Shown here piece by piece: positions 1-6,543 of a stretch of 10,365 nt of DNA. Position 1 is the first letter of the stretch. Each line of letters opens with the position of its first letter. A program made the translations under genes and the position numbers. Under the pieces are notes generated by a model. The model did no database searches and was not told the origin of the DNA. It saw only the letters and a program-made list of their open reading frames with translations. The stretch is from Alphaproteobacteria bacterium (GTDB lineage: Bacteria; Pseudomonadota; Alphaproteobacteria; ATCC43930; CGMCC-115725): positions 1 to 10,365 of the forward strand of contig JAFAHP010000247.1 of the NCBI GenBank assembly GCA_019237175.1, given 5' to 3'.

Positions 1-57
1 CGGCACCTGGCGTATCGGCAGGCCGCGCCAGCTGCCGGGAGACCATTCCTCGCTCAT
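1..57 (-). CDS. aroG: Class II 3-deoxy-7-phosphoheptulonate (DAHP) synthase, N-terminal 19 codons only
   Basis: Only the first 19 codons are in the window; the gene continues leftward. The start reads MSEEWSPGSWRGLPIRQVP. The WSPxSWR...PxxQxP pattern is the usual beginning of class II (plant-type) DAHP synthases. These condense phosphoenolpyruvate and erythrose 4-phosphate in the cytosol, the first step of the shikimate pathway to Phe, Tyr and Trp. The ATG at 55-57 is preceded on the minus strand by GGAGGA with an 8-base spacer, a strong ribosome binding site. Two further in-frame ATGs lie upstream (at 90 and 114) but are less well placed. The 5' region carries a candidate aromatic-amino-acid attenuator (182-297). 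Identification rests on 19 residues plus the neighbouring gor gene, a pairing I recall from rhizobia. Confidence 0.82.
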   Translation of the reverse strand, partial: MSEEWSPGSWRGLPIRQVP

Positions 58-110
58 GTCACAAATCCTCCGGGCGCTGTCGTCGCGCATTTCGGGCACA
101 ATCCTGTCAT
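54..110 (-). CDS. Possible 18-codon upstream ORF overlapping the aroG start
   Basis: An ATG at 108-110 (minus) opens an 18-codon frame, MTGLCPKCATTAPGGFVT, whose TGA overlaps the aroG ATG in an ATGA arrangement (57-54). It has its own well-spaced GGAGG six bases upstream, and the aroG ribosome binding site lies inside it. That GGAGG is part of a 6-bp hairpin (117-132). The arrangement would allow translational coupling to aroG. It may equally be chance, because the same GGAGG also sits near the in-frame aroG ATG at 114. No homology is recognised beyond a CxxC pair. Confidence 0.25.
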   Translation of the reverse strand: MTGLCPKCATTAPGGFVT

Positions 111-116
111 GCATCA

Positions 117-132
117 CCTCCAGGGTTGGAGG
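117..132 (-). promoter_or_regulatory. Hairpin sequestering a GGAGG motif upstream of aroG
   Basis: Perfect 6-bp inverted repeat CCTCCA / TGGAGG with a 4-base loop. On the minus-strand RNA the 3' arm contains the GGAGG that would serve the ATG at 110 or 114. It could tune translation of the aroG mRNA. It is short, and chance occurrence in GC-rich DNA cannot be excluded. Confidence 0.3.
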
Positions 133-181
133 CCGCTGCACCGTCGGGCGACATTCGGGTCGAGAAGAGCCTGAAACGCGA

Positions 182-206
182 AAGCCGCCTCGGATGCGGG
201 CGGCTT
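182..206 (-). terminator. Candidate attenuator terminator hairpin upstream of aroG (segments 3:4)
   Basis: On the minus strand AAGCCGCC (206-199) pairs perfectly with GGCGGCTT (189-182) over 8 bp with a 9-base loop. The 3' side continues UUUCGCGUUU. The trailing U tract is interrupted, so intrinsic termination strength is uncertain. The 5' arm can instead pair with GGCGGC at the end of the leader ORF (241-236). That mutually exclusive pairing is why I read this as an attenuator rather than a plain terminator for doc. Confidence 0.55.
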
Positions 207-231
207 CGGAAAAAACGCGGATTTGCGATTC

Positions 232-297
232 CTAGGCCGCCATCATGTACCGGCGGTACCAAAATCGCGCAAACATATAGGTGCTGATCTGCAGCAT
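232..297 (-). CDS. Putative aromatic-rich leader peptide of aroG (21 codons)
   Basis: A 21-codon frame starts at the ATG 297-295 and ends at TAG 234-232. Its core reads STYMFARFWYRRY, so six of 21 residues are aromatic (Y7, F9, F12, W13, Y14, Y17), with one cluster of F-W-Y. It lies about 175 bases upstream of, and on the same strand as, the gene for the first enzyme of aromatic amino acid synthesis, and is followed by alternative RNA hairpins. No Shine-Dalgarno motif precedes the ATG. A weak -10-like hexamer seven bases upstream would make it leaderless. In Sinorhizobium meliloti the trp leader peptide trpL is translated from a leaderless transcript, so this would not be without precedent. 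A longer in-frame reading back to 414 overlaps doc and looks spurious. Confidence 0.6.
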   Translation of the reverse strand: MLQISTYMFARFWYRRYMMAA

Positions 298-304
298 GGC
301 CGGC

Positions 305-333
305 ACGCTAACCGTGTCCCTCGCGCGACGCAA
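305..333 (-). promoter_or_regulatory. Weak candidate promoter for the aroG leader transcript
   Basis: On the minus strand TTGCGT (333-328) and TAGCGT (310-305) are separated by 17 bases. The base seven nucleotides past the second hexamer is the A of the leader ATG (297). The hexamers match the sigma-70 consensus only partly. The call rests mainly on the spacing and on the missing ribosome binding site of the leader ORF. Confidence 0.3.
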
Positions 334-351
334 GCGTTTTCTGCAAACGCT
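333..351. repeat. Inverted repeat 3' of doc
   Basis: Perfect 7-bp inverted repeat AGCGTTT / AAACGCT with a 5-base loop, 13 bases after the doc stop codon. It could end the gor-doc transcript, but no U tract follows on either strand. It might instead mark the boundary of the inserted toxin module. Confidence 0.35.
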
Positions 352-364
352 CGCGGCCGGGACG

Positions 365-757
365 CTACCTTTCGACCACAAATGGGCGGATGAGCGCGAC
401 GAAGTCCTCTTCACTCGCTTGATGTTCGACCAATTCGATTATTTTCTCTGCCCAAAAGATTGTGTCCTCAAAAGCCGTGTCATAACCATTGCTTCGTAGA
501 AAGAGTCGCATCGCCGCAAAAGCGGTGCGCTTGTTTCCCTGCTCGAAGGCGTGCGCTCGCGCGATCCCCGCCATAAGGATTGCTGCCAACACAACGATGT
601 CTTCTTCGCCATAGGTATAGAAATTTCTCGGGCGAGCGAGCGCGCTTTCGAGCAAACCGCGGTCCCGAAGCAGGTGTGGCTCCCCCGTCGTTTTGAGTTC
701 CAGTCGATTGTGCTCGATCACGGCCTCGATCGGCAGCCAACGCGGCTCATTCGGCAA
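365..757 (-). CDS. doc: Death-on-curing (Doc/Fic family) toxin
   Basis: 130 residues, the usual size for Doc. The signature HAFEQGNKRT at residues 69-78 is the Doc version of the Fic motif (HxFxxxNKR), with catalytic His69. P1 Doc phosphorylates elongation factor EF-Tu and stops translation, whereas canonical Fic enzymes with GNGR transfer AMP. The conserved acidic residue of the motif (HxFx[D/E]) is Gln73 here, with Glu72 just before it. The N-terminal region PRWLP...EPHLLRD and the GIARAHAF helix fit the family. The start is TTG at 757, overlapping the upstream gene by 11 bases. No ATG is available in frame near the N-terminus, so translational coupling is likely. The partner is presumably the upstream 185-residue protein. 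Local base composition is somewhat more AT-rich than gor, suggesting acquisition. Confidence 0.85.
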   Translation of the reverse strand: MPNEPRWLPIEAVIEHNRLELKTTGEPHLLRDRGLLESALARPRNFYTYGEEDIVVLAAILMAGIARAHAFEQGNKRTAFAAMRLFLRSNGYDTAFEDTIFWAEKIIELVEHQASEEDFVALIRPFVVER

Positions 758-1304
758 GGCGCGCTCGGATCTTTGGGTATCGCGCGATGTGCTCCCGGCT
801 TAACTCGCCGTACCCGACCTCGCCCTCGACCGGCCGCGCGCGCAAAATCTGATTTGTGGGCCGTCGCTCTGCCGCTAATTGGAATAGTTTCTTACGAACT
901 TCCTGGTAGAGAGCTAACCACCCTCCAGAAAAGTCTAATAGTTCTTGGATGTACCTCTGGCCTTCCGTGTTCGGAACCAACTGCGCCTGCCGCAAGGCAT
1001 CCATCCAAGGGTCAAGCAGCTCGCGGGCACCTGCTTCACCTTGACGAACGCGCTCAGCTAGCATGACAAGACCTTCGCTCGGAAGACGGCGGCTTGCCTC
1101 GTCATACATTGCCTCAAACTCGCGCCTCTGTTTTTCGAGGCCTCGCCGGCTTTTCCGAGCTAGCTGCCTCAAGCGAGCGAGCGCATCAGCCTTTTCGGCT
1201 GCCGAGATATCGGTCCCAAATGCGCCGAGCAGAGACGGCTGAACAAAATCGCGCAGGTCGTCGGTGGGTTCAAGCATATCGCGAAAACCAATGTGATCCC
1301 GCAA
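747..1304 (-). CDS. Uncharacterised helical protein, candidate antitoxin of the downstream Doc toxin
   Basis: 185 residues from a TTG at 1304; an ATG at 1277 (residue 10) is an alternative start. Neither has a strong ribosome binding site. The protein is charged and mostly helical by composition, with a stretch rich in Arg, Glu and Lys around residues 35-75 that might form a coiled coil. The last ~35 residues, ending YGELSREHIARYPKIRARLAE without its final residue in the toxin frame, resemble short tails I associate with Doc-linked proteins, but I cannot confirm this. No AbrB or Phd DNA-binding domain is visible. The gene overlaps doc by 11 bases and follows gor after 29 bases, so all three may be co-transcribed. 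Antitoxin function is inferred only from position. Confidence 0.7.
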   Translation of the reverse strand: MRDHIGFRDMLEPTDDLRDFVQPSLLGAFGTDISAAEKADALARLRQLARKSRRGLEKQRREFEAMYDEASRRLPSEGLVMLAERVRQGEAGARELLDPWMDALRQAQLVPNTEGQRYIQELLDFSGGWLALYQEVRKKLFQLAAERRPTNQILRARPVEGEVGYGELSREHIARYPKIRARLAE

Positions 1305-1333
1305 CGGGCCGGTTCAAAAGCAGCCCTATTTGC

Positions 1334-2710
1334 CTAATCCGCCGCTAATTTTGTCGGGCGCACCACCTTGTCGCGCATCGTGACAAATTCTTCGGCCGCA
1401 CTCGGGTGGATGCCAACGGTCTGGTCGAACTGCTTTTTTGTGGCGCCGCATTTGATCGCAATCGCCAAACCCTGGATGATCTCGGGAGCATCGGCGCCGA
1501 GCATGTGGCAGCCGACCACCCGGTCGCTGGCCGCGTCGACGATGATCTTCATCAGGGTGCGCTCGTCGCGGCCGGAAAGCGTATTTTTCATTGGCTTGAA
1601 GCGGGCGCTGTAGACGTCGATCTCGCCGTAACTGCGGCGCGCCTCTGCCTCGGTCAGTCCCACCGCACCGATCGGCGGCTGGCTGAACACCGCGGTCGGA
1701 ACATCGTTGTGGTCCATCTTGACCGGGTTGTCGTTGTAGAGGGTCTCGGCGATCGCCCGGGCCTCCGCGATCGCCACGGGCGTCAGGTTGAGCCGGTCGG
1801 TTACGTCGCCGACCGCATAAACATTTGGCACCGTCGAGCGCTGCCACTCGTCGACGACAACGGCACCCTCCCGGTTCAGCTCGACACCGATCTGGGGGAG
1901 GCCGAGGCCGCGGGTATTGGGTTTGCGCCCGGTCGCGTACATGACGAGATCGGTCGAGATTTCCTGACCAAGGGTGGTGAACACCGAATAGCCGTGCGGG
2001 CATTTCTGGATGCGCGCGACCTGCGTGCGAGTAAGGATCTCGATGCCGCGGTTGCGCATCTCCTGGGCGACCGCCACCCGAATGTCGTCGTCGAAACCGT
2101 AGAGCAAATCCTCACGCCGGATGATTTCGACCACCTCCGTTCCGAAGCCTCGGAAGATCCCGGCGAATTCGACGGCAATATAGCCGCCGCCGACGATCAC
2201 GATACGCCGCGGCAGCTCGGGCAGGCTCAGCGCTTCGTTCGATGAGATGACGTGCTCGATCCCCGGAATATCGGGCACGGTCGGATGGCCTCCCGACGCA
2301 ATCATGATCTTGTCGGCGGTGTAGCTGCGGCCGTCGACCTCGACGGTATGCGGGTCGGTGACGATGGCATGGGCTTCGATCAGTTCGACACCGCTATTTT
2401 TCAGCATCGTGCGATAGATTTGCTCCAGCCGGTCGAGTTCCTTGTCCTTGGCGGCGATCAGGCTCGGCCAGTCGAAACTCGGCGGCGGCACGGTCCAGCC
2501 AAAGCCGGCAGCGTCGGCGAAGGCGTCGGAGAATTGTGCGCCGTAGACCAATAGCTTTTTCGGCACACAGCCGCGCAGAACACAGGTGCCGCCGACACGG
2601 CTCTCTTCGCAAATCGCGACCCGTGCGCCATAGCCGCCGGCGCGGCGCGAGCCGGCAACGCCCCCAGAGCCGGCGCCGATCGTGAACAGGTCGAAATCGT
2701 AGCGCGGCAT
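1334..2710 (-). CDS. gor: Glutathione-disulfide reductase
   Basis: 458 residues, full length for the family. It reduces glutathione disulfide to GSH with NADPH and FAD in the cytosol. In order are seen the FAD-binding GAGSGG near residues 12-17, the redox disulfide GGTCVLRGCVPKK with Cys43 and Cys48, a second Rossmann motif (VGGGYIAVEFAG) followed by an Arg-Arg pair suited to NADPH, the ATGRKPN segment, YAVGDVT of the FAD domain, and the C-terminal HPSAAEE with the proton-transfer pair His435/Glu440. The start ATG at 2710 has GGAG nine bases upstream. It faces the methyltransferase gene divergently. In related bacteria aroG is expected soon after gor; here a toxin module separates them. Confidence 0.96.
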   Translation of the reverse strand: MPRYDFDLFTIGAGSGGVAGSRRAGGYGARVAICEESRVGGTCVLRGCVPKKLLVYGAQFSDAFADAAGFGWTVPPPSFDWPSLIAAKDKELDRLEQIYRTMLKNSGVELIEAHAIVTDPHTVEVDGRSYTADKIMIASGGHPTVPDIPGIEHVISSNEALSLPELPRRIVIVGGGYIAVEFAGIFRGFGTEVVEIIRREDLLYGFDDDIRVAVAQEMRNRGIEILTRTQVARIQKCPHGYSVFTTLGQEISTDLVMYATGRKPNTRGLGLPQIGVELNREGAVVVDEWQRSTVPNVYAVGDVTDRLNLTPVAIAEARAIAETLYNDNPVKMDHNDVPTAVFSQPPIGAVGLTEAEARRSYGEIDVYSARFKPMKNTLSGRDERTLMKIIVDAASDRVVGCHMLGADAPEIIQGLAIAIKCGATKKQFDQTVGIHPSAAEEFVTMRDKVVRPTKLAAD

Positions 2711-2947
2711 CTAATCCCACTCCGTCATCTCTGAATTGCGCGATCTACTGGTTGTCACAATCGAAGCGCCGTCGCAAGCTCCGGACTGTCGATAGGTCAG
2801 TTGGAGCGCGGCGCGAATTGTCAAGACGCGTTACGGCCGTCGCGTGCGGGCGGAGCTAGGAGCTGTCGGTCGGCGCCCCGGCTGCGCCGTGCGGCAAGCA
2901 GCACCAAGGTTCAGCAGCGCTCCGGTGCGTTGAATAGGAGAGAGGCC
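2711..2947. other. Divergent intergenic region between gor and the methyltransferase gene
   Basis: 237 bases that must hold promoters for both genes. I see no convincing -35/-10 pair and no long repeat. An open frame from 2801 runs into the methyltransferase, but its N-terminal 49 codons are Arg-rich and unlike coding sequence. Confidence 0.5.
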
Positions 2948-3565
2948 ATGTCTTCGGAGGATGACGGCATCAGGGTCGATCATCATGATTGGCATTCGCG
3001 CAGCTATGTCGACGAGTGGATCGCCCGCGATGTCACACGCGACGAGGAGCGCCGCCTGCGCTTGCGACGGATGCTCGCCGCAGCGCCCGCGGCGTGGGAC
3101 GCCGAGATCGAGGTATTGGACGTCGGGGGCGGCTACGGTGTCGTCACCGAAGAGGTACTGCGCACCTTTCCGCGAGCGGTCGTGACGCTGCAGGATTATT
3201 CGCAGCCGATGCTCGACCGCGCCCGCGACCGGCTGTCAGATTATCGGGCGCGGGTCAAATTCGCGGTCGGCGATCTTCGCGACCCCGATTGGACCGAGGG
3301 GATCGGCCCCTTCGATCTCGCGGTCTCGGCGATCGCGATCCACAACCTGCGCGATTTGGGGCAAATCGCCGCGTGCTATCGCGGAATAGCCGACGTGCTC
3401 AGACCGGGCGGCGCGTTTCTCGATTACGACCTGTTCGATTTGATCGGCGGTGTCGAGGCGCAGATGCAAACGATCAAAGCTGCCGGCTTTGCCAGCGCCG
3501 ACTGCCTGTGGCACGAGGGGCGGCTCGCGATCGTCCGCGCAACCCGTTCGCGAGCCGGCGGTTGA
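2948..3565 (+). CDS. Class I SAM-dependent methyltransferase
   Basis: 205 residues from the ATG at 2948, chosen because GGAGAGAGG lies just upstream and the homologous-looking sequence begins there; an in-frame start at 2801 would add 49 implausible residues. Motif I is VLDVGGGYG (residues 56-64), followed by the acidic residue after strand 2 (Asp83 in LQDYS) that would hold the ribose hydroxyls. FDLAVSAIAIHNL (122-134) is the motif IV region, and LRPGGAFLDYD (151-161) is the post-motif typical of the methyltransferase 11/25 type. The substrate cannot be told from sequence; small molecule methylation is most likely. It is a stand-alone gene, convergent with the MmgE/PrpD gene. Confidence 0.88.
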   Translation: MSSEDDGIRVDHHDWHSRSYVDEWIARDVTRDEERRLRLRRMLAAAPAAWDAEIEVLDVGGGYGVVTEEVLRTFPRAVVTLQDYSQPMLDRARDRLSDYRARVKFAVGDLRDPDWTEGIGPFDLAVSAIAIHNLRDLGQIAACYRGIADVLRPGGAFLDYDLFDLIGGVEAQMQTIKAAGFASADCLWHEGRLAIVRATRSRAGG

Positions 3566-3684
3566 TCCCGGCTCAAGACAGCGGATTGGCCCTGTGCCGG
3601 CAGGTGCTGGCGATTGCTGATTGCGATCGCCTCGCCGCGCGATGGAACGCGAAAAGGGGCCGCCGAGCGCGTCGCCCTCTGCAC

Positions 3685-5046
3685 TCAGACCCGTAATAAG
3701 GCGGTCAGCGCCGAGGCGTTGCTGATGTCGCGGAAGTGGTGAATGATCGCGAGGCTCGCTTCAATCTGCCGCTCGGGGATCCGCGCCTGCGGCACCAACG
3801 CCCGGTATTTGGCGTCGATATCGGCCCATGCGATCCCGCGGGCCGCCGAGCCTTTGGGCGCGAACACGGTGCTGGCGCTGGTGCGCCCGTCTGTTGTGGT
3901 GATCGTGACCGTGGCACCCTGCCGGTAAAGCGCGAGGTTGTCCGTTGGCGGAGGACCCACCTGGATCTTGTCGATTAGCCGGTGGATCAGCGGGTCGCTA
4001 ATCTTGTCGGGTGTTGCGTGGCTCCAGGAAAAATCCCGATCGGCTGCGCCCGCGGCCACGAAATAGGCCGGGCTGTGCGCCATGCCGATCAGATCGGTCG
4101 GGTGCAATGGCCCGCTGAGTGCAGTGAAACCGGGTCGCGATACGGTAATCGTATCGATCGCTTCCGGCGCGACATCCGCTGCTCGCGCCGCATTCGCCGC
4201 GGCCTCGGCAAGAGCGTGATATGGATGTCCGCCCGGCACCAATTTGACCGCCATATCGGTGATGATGTCCCAAGACTGGCCAAGACCGCGCGCGACACTC
4301 GCTCCGCCGGTTGTGCCGTCGATCCCTCCATAAACTTCAAAGAAGCCCCGCGGAGTTTCGAGAATTCGGTCTTCGGCTCGATATCCCCGCCGCGCCGCGA
4401 GGGCGGCCTGAATGCCGAGCATGGCAGCCAACCCGGCGTGATACTCGCGCGCGACACTGGTATTGGCCGCCGCCGCAAGACCGCCGATCGAGGTCGCCGA
4501 GAGGGCGATGGCGTGGGCCAGCTGTGCCGGGTCCAGCCGCAATAGCCGGCCGGCGGCGACAGCGCCGCCAAAGATTGCGACAACACAGCCATGCAACCCG
4601 CGCTCGCGGAAGCCCGGGGTAATTGCTTCGCCGATGCGCCCGGCCGCCTCATAGCCGAGCACGATCGCGGCCAGGATGTCCTCACCACCGGCACCGGTCC
4701 GCTCAGCGATGGCGAAAGCCGTCGCGACCAAGGTGGTGCCGTGATGGACAATGTTGCGCAAATCGCTGTCATCCGAAGCTGCGGCATCGCTCATCACGGC
4801 GTTGACCTGCGCCGCGTCGGCGGCCGGCACCTGAGGACCAGCGTCAAACCATAGCGACGCCTCGGGGTTTCCGCCGCGCTCGCGGACAAGAGAACGGATG
4901 ATGATTGCGGATTCGAGGCCGCTCCCCATCGCCGCGCTGGCGATGGTGCTGGCGATCAGCATCGCTGCGTGCTCAAGTGTTTGGCCGGGGAGGTCCGCCG
5001 GCGAAACGCCAGCCGAGAATTCTGCCAATTCGCGCGCAACCGTCAT
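3685..5046 (-). CDS. MmgE/PrpD family protein
   Basis: 453 residues from the ATG at 5046, preceded by AAGGAG with a six-base spacer; a TTG two codons earlier is less likely. The fold family includes 2-methylcitrate dehydratase (PrpD), cis-aconitate decarboxylase and iminodisuccinate epimerase. Supporting features are the N-terminal all-helical domain with a DDSD...VHHGTTLVATAFAIAE segment near residues 92-118, the Gly/Ala-rich helices that follow, and KLVPGGHPYHALAEAAANAA in the second domain, where a lysine and histidine usually line the active site. There is no prpB or prpC nearby, so methylcitrate metabolism is not supported and the substrate is unknown. It is transcribed divergently from a serine hydrolase, suggesting a small catabolic pair. 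Confidence 0.88.
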   Translation of the reverse strand: MTVARELAEFSAGVSPADLPGQTLEHAAMLIASTIASAAMGSGLESAIIIRSLVRERGGNPEASLWFDAGPQVPAADAAQVNAVMSDAAASDDSDLRNIVHHGTTLVATAFAIAERTGAGGEDILAAIVLGYEAAGRIGEAITPGFRERGLHGCVVAIFGGAVAAGRLLRLDPAQLAHAIALSATSIGGLAAAANTSVAREYHAGLAAMLGIQAALAARRGYRAEDRILETPRGFFEVYGGIDGTTGGASVARGLGQSWDIITDMAVKLVPGGHPYHALAEAAANAARAADVAPEAIDTITVSRPGFTALSGPLHPTDLIGMAHSPAYFVAAGAADRDFSWSHATPDKISDPLIHRLIDKIQVGPPPTDNLALYRQGATVTITTTDGRTSASTVFAPKGSAARGIAWADIDAKYRALVPQARIPERQIEASLAIIHHFRDISNASALTALLRV

Positions 5047-5065
5047 GCCCAACTCCTTTTAAAGC

Positions 5066-5088
5066 TTTAGCTCATATTCTTTGCTAAA
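5066..5088. promoter_or_regulatory. Inverted repeat upstream of the MmgE/PrpD gene, possible operator
   Basis: TTTAGC (5066-5071) and GCTAAA (5083-5088) form a perfect 6-bp dyad across an 11-base AT-rich spacer, about 20 bases before the MmgE/PrpD start codon. An AAAGCTTT palindrome overlaps it at 5061-5068. The region is clearly more AT-rich than its surroundings, as expected of a promoter. It is a candidate repressor or activator site, with no regulator gene in the window. Confidence 0.35.
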
Positions 5089-5289
5089 TGTCGGTTCCTC
5101 CGGCAACACTGCCATCCCGCATGGAGGTCTGCCGACGGCGTCCGCTCGTTTAAAGACGCGTCAACACGTCCCATCGGCAATTGCCGAACCGCGGGGGTGG
5201 GCGCTATAGCCGCAATTGGGACGCGATCGCCTTCAGCTGTGCGGCACGATATTCTGGCGGTAGCGAGTGGCCTTAGGCGGAGAACACTA

Positions 5290-6543
5290 ATGAAACCGGA
5301 AACGGTGGGCATGTCGTCGGCGCGATTGGCGCGGCTCGACGAAGTGATGAAGCGCCGCTATGTCGACGCCGGTTATCTACCGGGGATGCTGACCCACGTT
5401 TATCGCAAGGGTCACTTGGTCCATACCGGCATGTGCGGCTATATGGACATCGAGCGCGGCAAGCCGATGCGCGAGGAAACGATCTTTCGCATCTACTCGA
5501 TGTCGAAGCCGATCACGGCCGTGGCGCTGATGATGCTGGTCGAGGAGGGGGCGATCGGCCTCGACGACGCTGTCCACAGCCACATTCCGAGTTGGAGCAA
5601 CCTTGGCGTCTATGCCACCGGCGTGCCCTCGCTGCTGCCCGACGGACCGCCCAGCTTTCTGACGACGCCCACCCTGCGGCCGATGAAGGTCATCGATCTC
5701 GCCACTCACACCTCCGGCCTCACTTACGGCTTCATGAACCGGACCGCGGTCGACGCCGCCTATCGGAGAGCCAAGGTGGTCGACCGTCAAACCCCCGGCG
5801 GATTGCCGGAAATGGTCGATCAGCTTGGCCAAATTCCGCTCGATTTCTCGCCGGGAACCGCCTGGAACTATTCGGTGGCGATCGACGTGCTCGGCTATCT
5901 GGTCGAGAAGCTGTCCGGCATGAGCTTTGGCGAGTTCCTGCGTACGCGGCTGTTCGCGCCGCTCGGCATGCACGACACCGCGTTCCATGTGCCGTCGGAC
6001 AGGATCGAGCGGTTCAGTTGCTGCTATCAGCCAGAGACCAAGAGCCGTGGCCTGAGACTGCAGGACGACGCGCGCGAGAGCACCTATGCCAACGCGCCGC
6101 GGCTGGAATCGGGCGGCGGCGGGCTGGTGTCAACGGCGCACGACTATTTGCGCTTCTGCCGCATGATGCTGAACGGCGGCACGCTCGACGGCGTGCAGAT
6201 CCTCAGCCCGAAGACGGTCGCGCTGTTCAGCCTCAACTACCTGCCCGACGGCCGGGAAGTCGCGGACATGGCGCTGCCCGGAATGTTCAGCGAATCCGGC
6301 TATGCCGGGGTTGGCTTCTCGCTTGGCTGCGGGGTGAACGTCAACGTAGCCAAGACCCGCTTGCCCGGCTCACTTGGCGAATATTTCTGGGGCGGTGCCG
6401 CCGCAACCGCGTTCTGGGTCGACCCCCGGGAAGAGCTGACGGTCGTCTTCATGACCCAGGTGATCGGCAGCGAGGCGCGCCTGACATTGCGCCGGGACTT
6501 GCGCACATTGGTCTACTCGGCGATGACGGAGTCGCTCGCCTAA
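5290..6543 (+). CDS. Serine hydrolase of the beta-lactamase/penicillin-binding family (EstB-like)
   Basis: 417 residues from the ATG at 5290, which has GGCGGAG about seven bases upstream; an earlier in-frame start at 5197 lacks one. The nucleophile motif SxxK is Ser70-Met-Ser-Lys73 (YSMSKPIT). HTSGL follows at 140-144, then Tyr194 in WNYS as the YxN-type element, and WGGAAATAFWVDP (367-379) in place of the KTG triad. This is the pattern of class C beta-lactamase-like esterases and amide hydrolases (PF00144). No signal peptide is seen, so a cytoplasmic esterase or amidase is more likely than a secreted beta-lactamase. It faces the MmgE/PrpD gene divergently across 243 bases. The substrate is unknown. 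Confidence 0.9.
   Translation: MKPETVGMSSARLARLDEVMKRRYVDAGYLPGMLTHVYRKGHLVHTGMCGYMDIERGKPMREETIFRIYSMSKPITAVALMMLVEEGAIGLDDAVHSHIPSWSNLGVYATGVPSLLPDGPPSFLTTPTLRPMKVIDLATHTSGLTYGFMNRTAVDAAYRRAKVVDRQTPGGLPEMVDQLGQIPLDFSPGTAWNYSVAIDVLGYLVEKLSGMSFGEFLRTRLFAPLGMHDTAFHVPSDRIERFSCCYQPETKSRGLRLQDDARESTYANAPRLESGGGGLVSTAHDYLRFCRMMLNGGTLDGVQILSPKTVALFSLNYLPDGREVADMALPGMFSESGYAGVGFSLGCGVNVNVAKTRLPGSLGEYFWGGAAATAFWVDPREELTVVFMTQVIGSEARLTLRRDLRTLVYSAMTESLA

Larger units (their letters stand above)
182..297 (-). promoter_or_regulatory. Candidate aromatic amino acid attenuator controlling aroG
   Basis: Four segments in transcript order: A CCGCC (256-252, inside the leader codons), B GGCGGC (241-236, last leader codons), C AAGCCGCC (206-199), D GGCGGCTT (189-182). 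A:B, B:C and C:D can each form and neighbouring pairs exclude one another. A ribosome stalled on the Phe/Trp/Tyr codons (279-247) would cover A and free B to pair with C, leaving aroG expressed. A ribosome reaching the stop codon (234-232) would cover A and B and let the C:D terminator form. An extra pairing, TTTGC..GATT (273-263) with AATCGCAAA (230-222), could stabilise the A:B state. The logic matches known trp and phe attenuators and the regulated gene fits the leader codons. Regulation here is inferred, not shown. Confidence 0.6.

Noticed and set aside
232..414. 60-codon version of the aroG leader frame starting at 414
   Set aside because: Its first 39 codons overlap doc or are Arg/Ser-rich noise; only the 21-codon version from 297 fits an attenuator leader.
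1406..2245. 279-codon plus-strand open frame
   Set aside because: It lies entirely antisense to gor, whose motifs are unmistakable; long antisense frames are common in GC-rich coding DNA.
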